This document shows positions 6,234 to 6,634 of a stretch of DNA of 6,634 bases, in pieces. The notes under the pieces are model-generated. The model saw nothing but the letters and a program-made list of their open reading frames with translations, searched no databases and had not been told where the DNA came from. The DNA lies in assembly GCA_009776345.1 (NCBI GenBank), contig WRLS01000115.1, forward strand, positions 1-6,634, read 5' to 3'. The position numbers and the translations under genes are program-made. This DNA comes from Oscillospiraceae bacterium. Its GTDB lineage: Bacteria; Bacillota; Clostridia; Oscillospirales; Ruminococcaceae. Every line of letters begins with the position of its first letter. The first letter of the stretch is position 1.

Positions 6234-6265
6234 AGGTTTTAGGATTTAGGTTTGAGGTTTTAGGA
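6234..6265. repeat. Direct repeat AGGTTTTAGGA with a degenerate TTTAGG core
   Basis: AGGTTTTAGGA occurs exactly at 6234-6244 and again at 6255-6265, a 21-base period. The stretch between (TTTAGGTTTG) is a looser version of the same TTTAGG unit, so the whole reads as a small telomere-like tract. It lies upstream of the sortase gene. No function can be assigned. Confidence 0.7.
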
Positions 6266-6536
6266 AGGGAAGGAGCAATAAGTTTACTACCGATTAAAAA
6301 GCCGCGTATCTTCAAAGGCAAGTAGGCATAAAACCAAAAGTAAGGAGCGGCGCCCGGAAGCGACCGCGCACGTAATAACAGCGGAAAAAGTCTTTGATTT
6401 CTTTTATTCCTAATACCTTTTTTCGCGTTCCAGCCCTGGAGCTCGGCTCGGCTGAGCGATTGGGCGGATTATAGGGCATAACATATGACGTGCGCGATGG
6501 AAGGCACAAGGCTATGCGATTTGTCGAAATGGGGGT

Positions 6537-6586
6537 CCGGGGTCTCCCCGGCGCGTTTTGGTTACTTTGCCGCGTTGCAAAGTAAC
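6537..6586. repeat. Paired strong hairpins (CCGGGG/CCCCGG and GTTACTTTGC/GCAAAGTAAC)
   Basis: The first hairpin pairs CCGGGG at 6537-6542 with CCCCGG at 6546-6551 around a TCT loop. The second pairs GTTACTTTGC at 6561-6570 with GCAAAGTAAC at 6577-6586 around a 6-base loop. Both are perfect. I recall similar GGTTACTTT...AAAGTAAC units as a dispersed intergenic repeat in some bacteria, but this cannot be checked here. Without a T run on either side, a terminator role is uncertain. Confidence 0.65.
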
Positions 6587-6634
6587 AGCCCCCGCGGCTT
6601 GAGCGGTGAAAAATAACCGAAGATGAAATCGCGT

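Larger units (their letters stand above)
6162..6634. other. Stretch of 473 bases without a convincing gene; short repeats and hairpins
   Basis: I find no recognisable protein, tRNA or rRNA here. Contents are: a short GC hairpin at 6220-6233 (GGCGC/GCGCC), a direct repeat at 6234-6265, and two strong hairpins at 6537-6586. A minus-strand frame stays open from the right edge down to 6312 (about 107 codons), but its translation is rich in Arg, Ser and Pro, matches no family I know and crosses both hairpins, so I treat it as chance. The leader and promoter of the sortase gene should lie at the left end of this stretch. Confidence 0.6.

Noticed and set aside
6400..6480. Possible tRNA-like or structured RNA around the GCTCGG repeats
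   Set aside because: Only 4-base stems (CCAG/CTGG, GCTC/GAGC) can be drawn and there is no TTC-arm or anticodon-arm pattern.
6312..6509. 65-codon minus-strand frame (TTG start) as a gene
   Set aside because: The frame is simply part of a longer open stretch with an Arg/Ser/Pro-rich translation, with no binding site and no recognisable family.

Overview
The window looks like chromosomal DNA of a Gram-positive bacterium, most likely a fairly G+C-rich member of the Clostridia (Bacillota). The reasons are a class B sortase, a DUF4342-type UBA-like membrane protein, an NrnA-type DHH nuclease directly coupled to TruB, strong GGAG-type ribosome binding sites, and histidine kinases of a style I associate with clostridia. 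The placement comes from family recognition, not from a search.

Layout. Bases 2-205 (+) are the last 67 codons of a sensor histidine kinase whose start lies off the left edge. Bases 206-376 are non-coding and hold three consecutive hairpins, nested inside a larger inverted repeat whose right arm includes the last codons of truB. From 377 to 5243 all genes lie on the minus strand. In transcription order they are a DUF4342/UBA-like membrane protein (5243-4608), an OmpR-family response regulator (4597-3911), its histidine kinase (3907-2252), nrnA (2226-1273) and truB (1276-377). Gaps are 10, 3 and 25 bases and then a 4-base overlap, so this is very probably one operon. A good sigma-A-type promoter with a perfect TATAAT lies just upstream (5281-5308). 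Upstream of that, also on the minus strand, is a class B sortase with a lipoprotein signal peptide (6161-5331). Bases 6162-6634 hold no convincing gene, only short repeats and two strong hairpins.

How the genes fit together. The membrane protein, response regulator and kinase look like a cell-envelope sensing module. The kinase would sense through an extracytoplasmic domain with no recognisable fold and signal to the OmpR-type regulator; the DUF4342 protein may act as a membrane-bound accessory. That link is inferred from gene order. nrnA (turnover of short RNAs and pAp) and truB (tRNA pseudouridine 55) are housekeeping genes that usually follow nusA-infB-rbfA. Here they sit behind the two-component system and may be partly under its promoter. 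The sortase has all three catalytic residues but no visible substrate in the window.

I found no clear new defence or mobile system. The items most worth a second look are the palindrome cluster at 224-395, the coupling of a signalling operon to nrnA-truB, the long helical tail on the DUF4342 protein, and the lipoprotein-type sortase.
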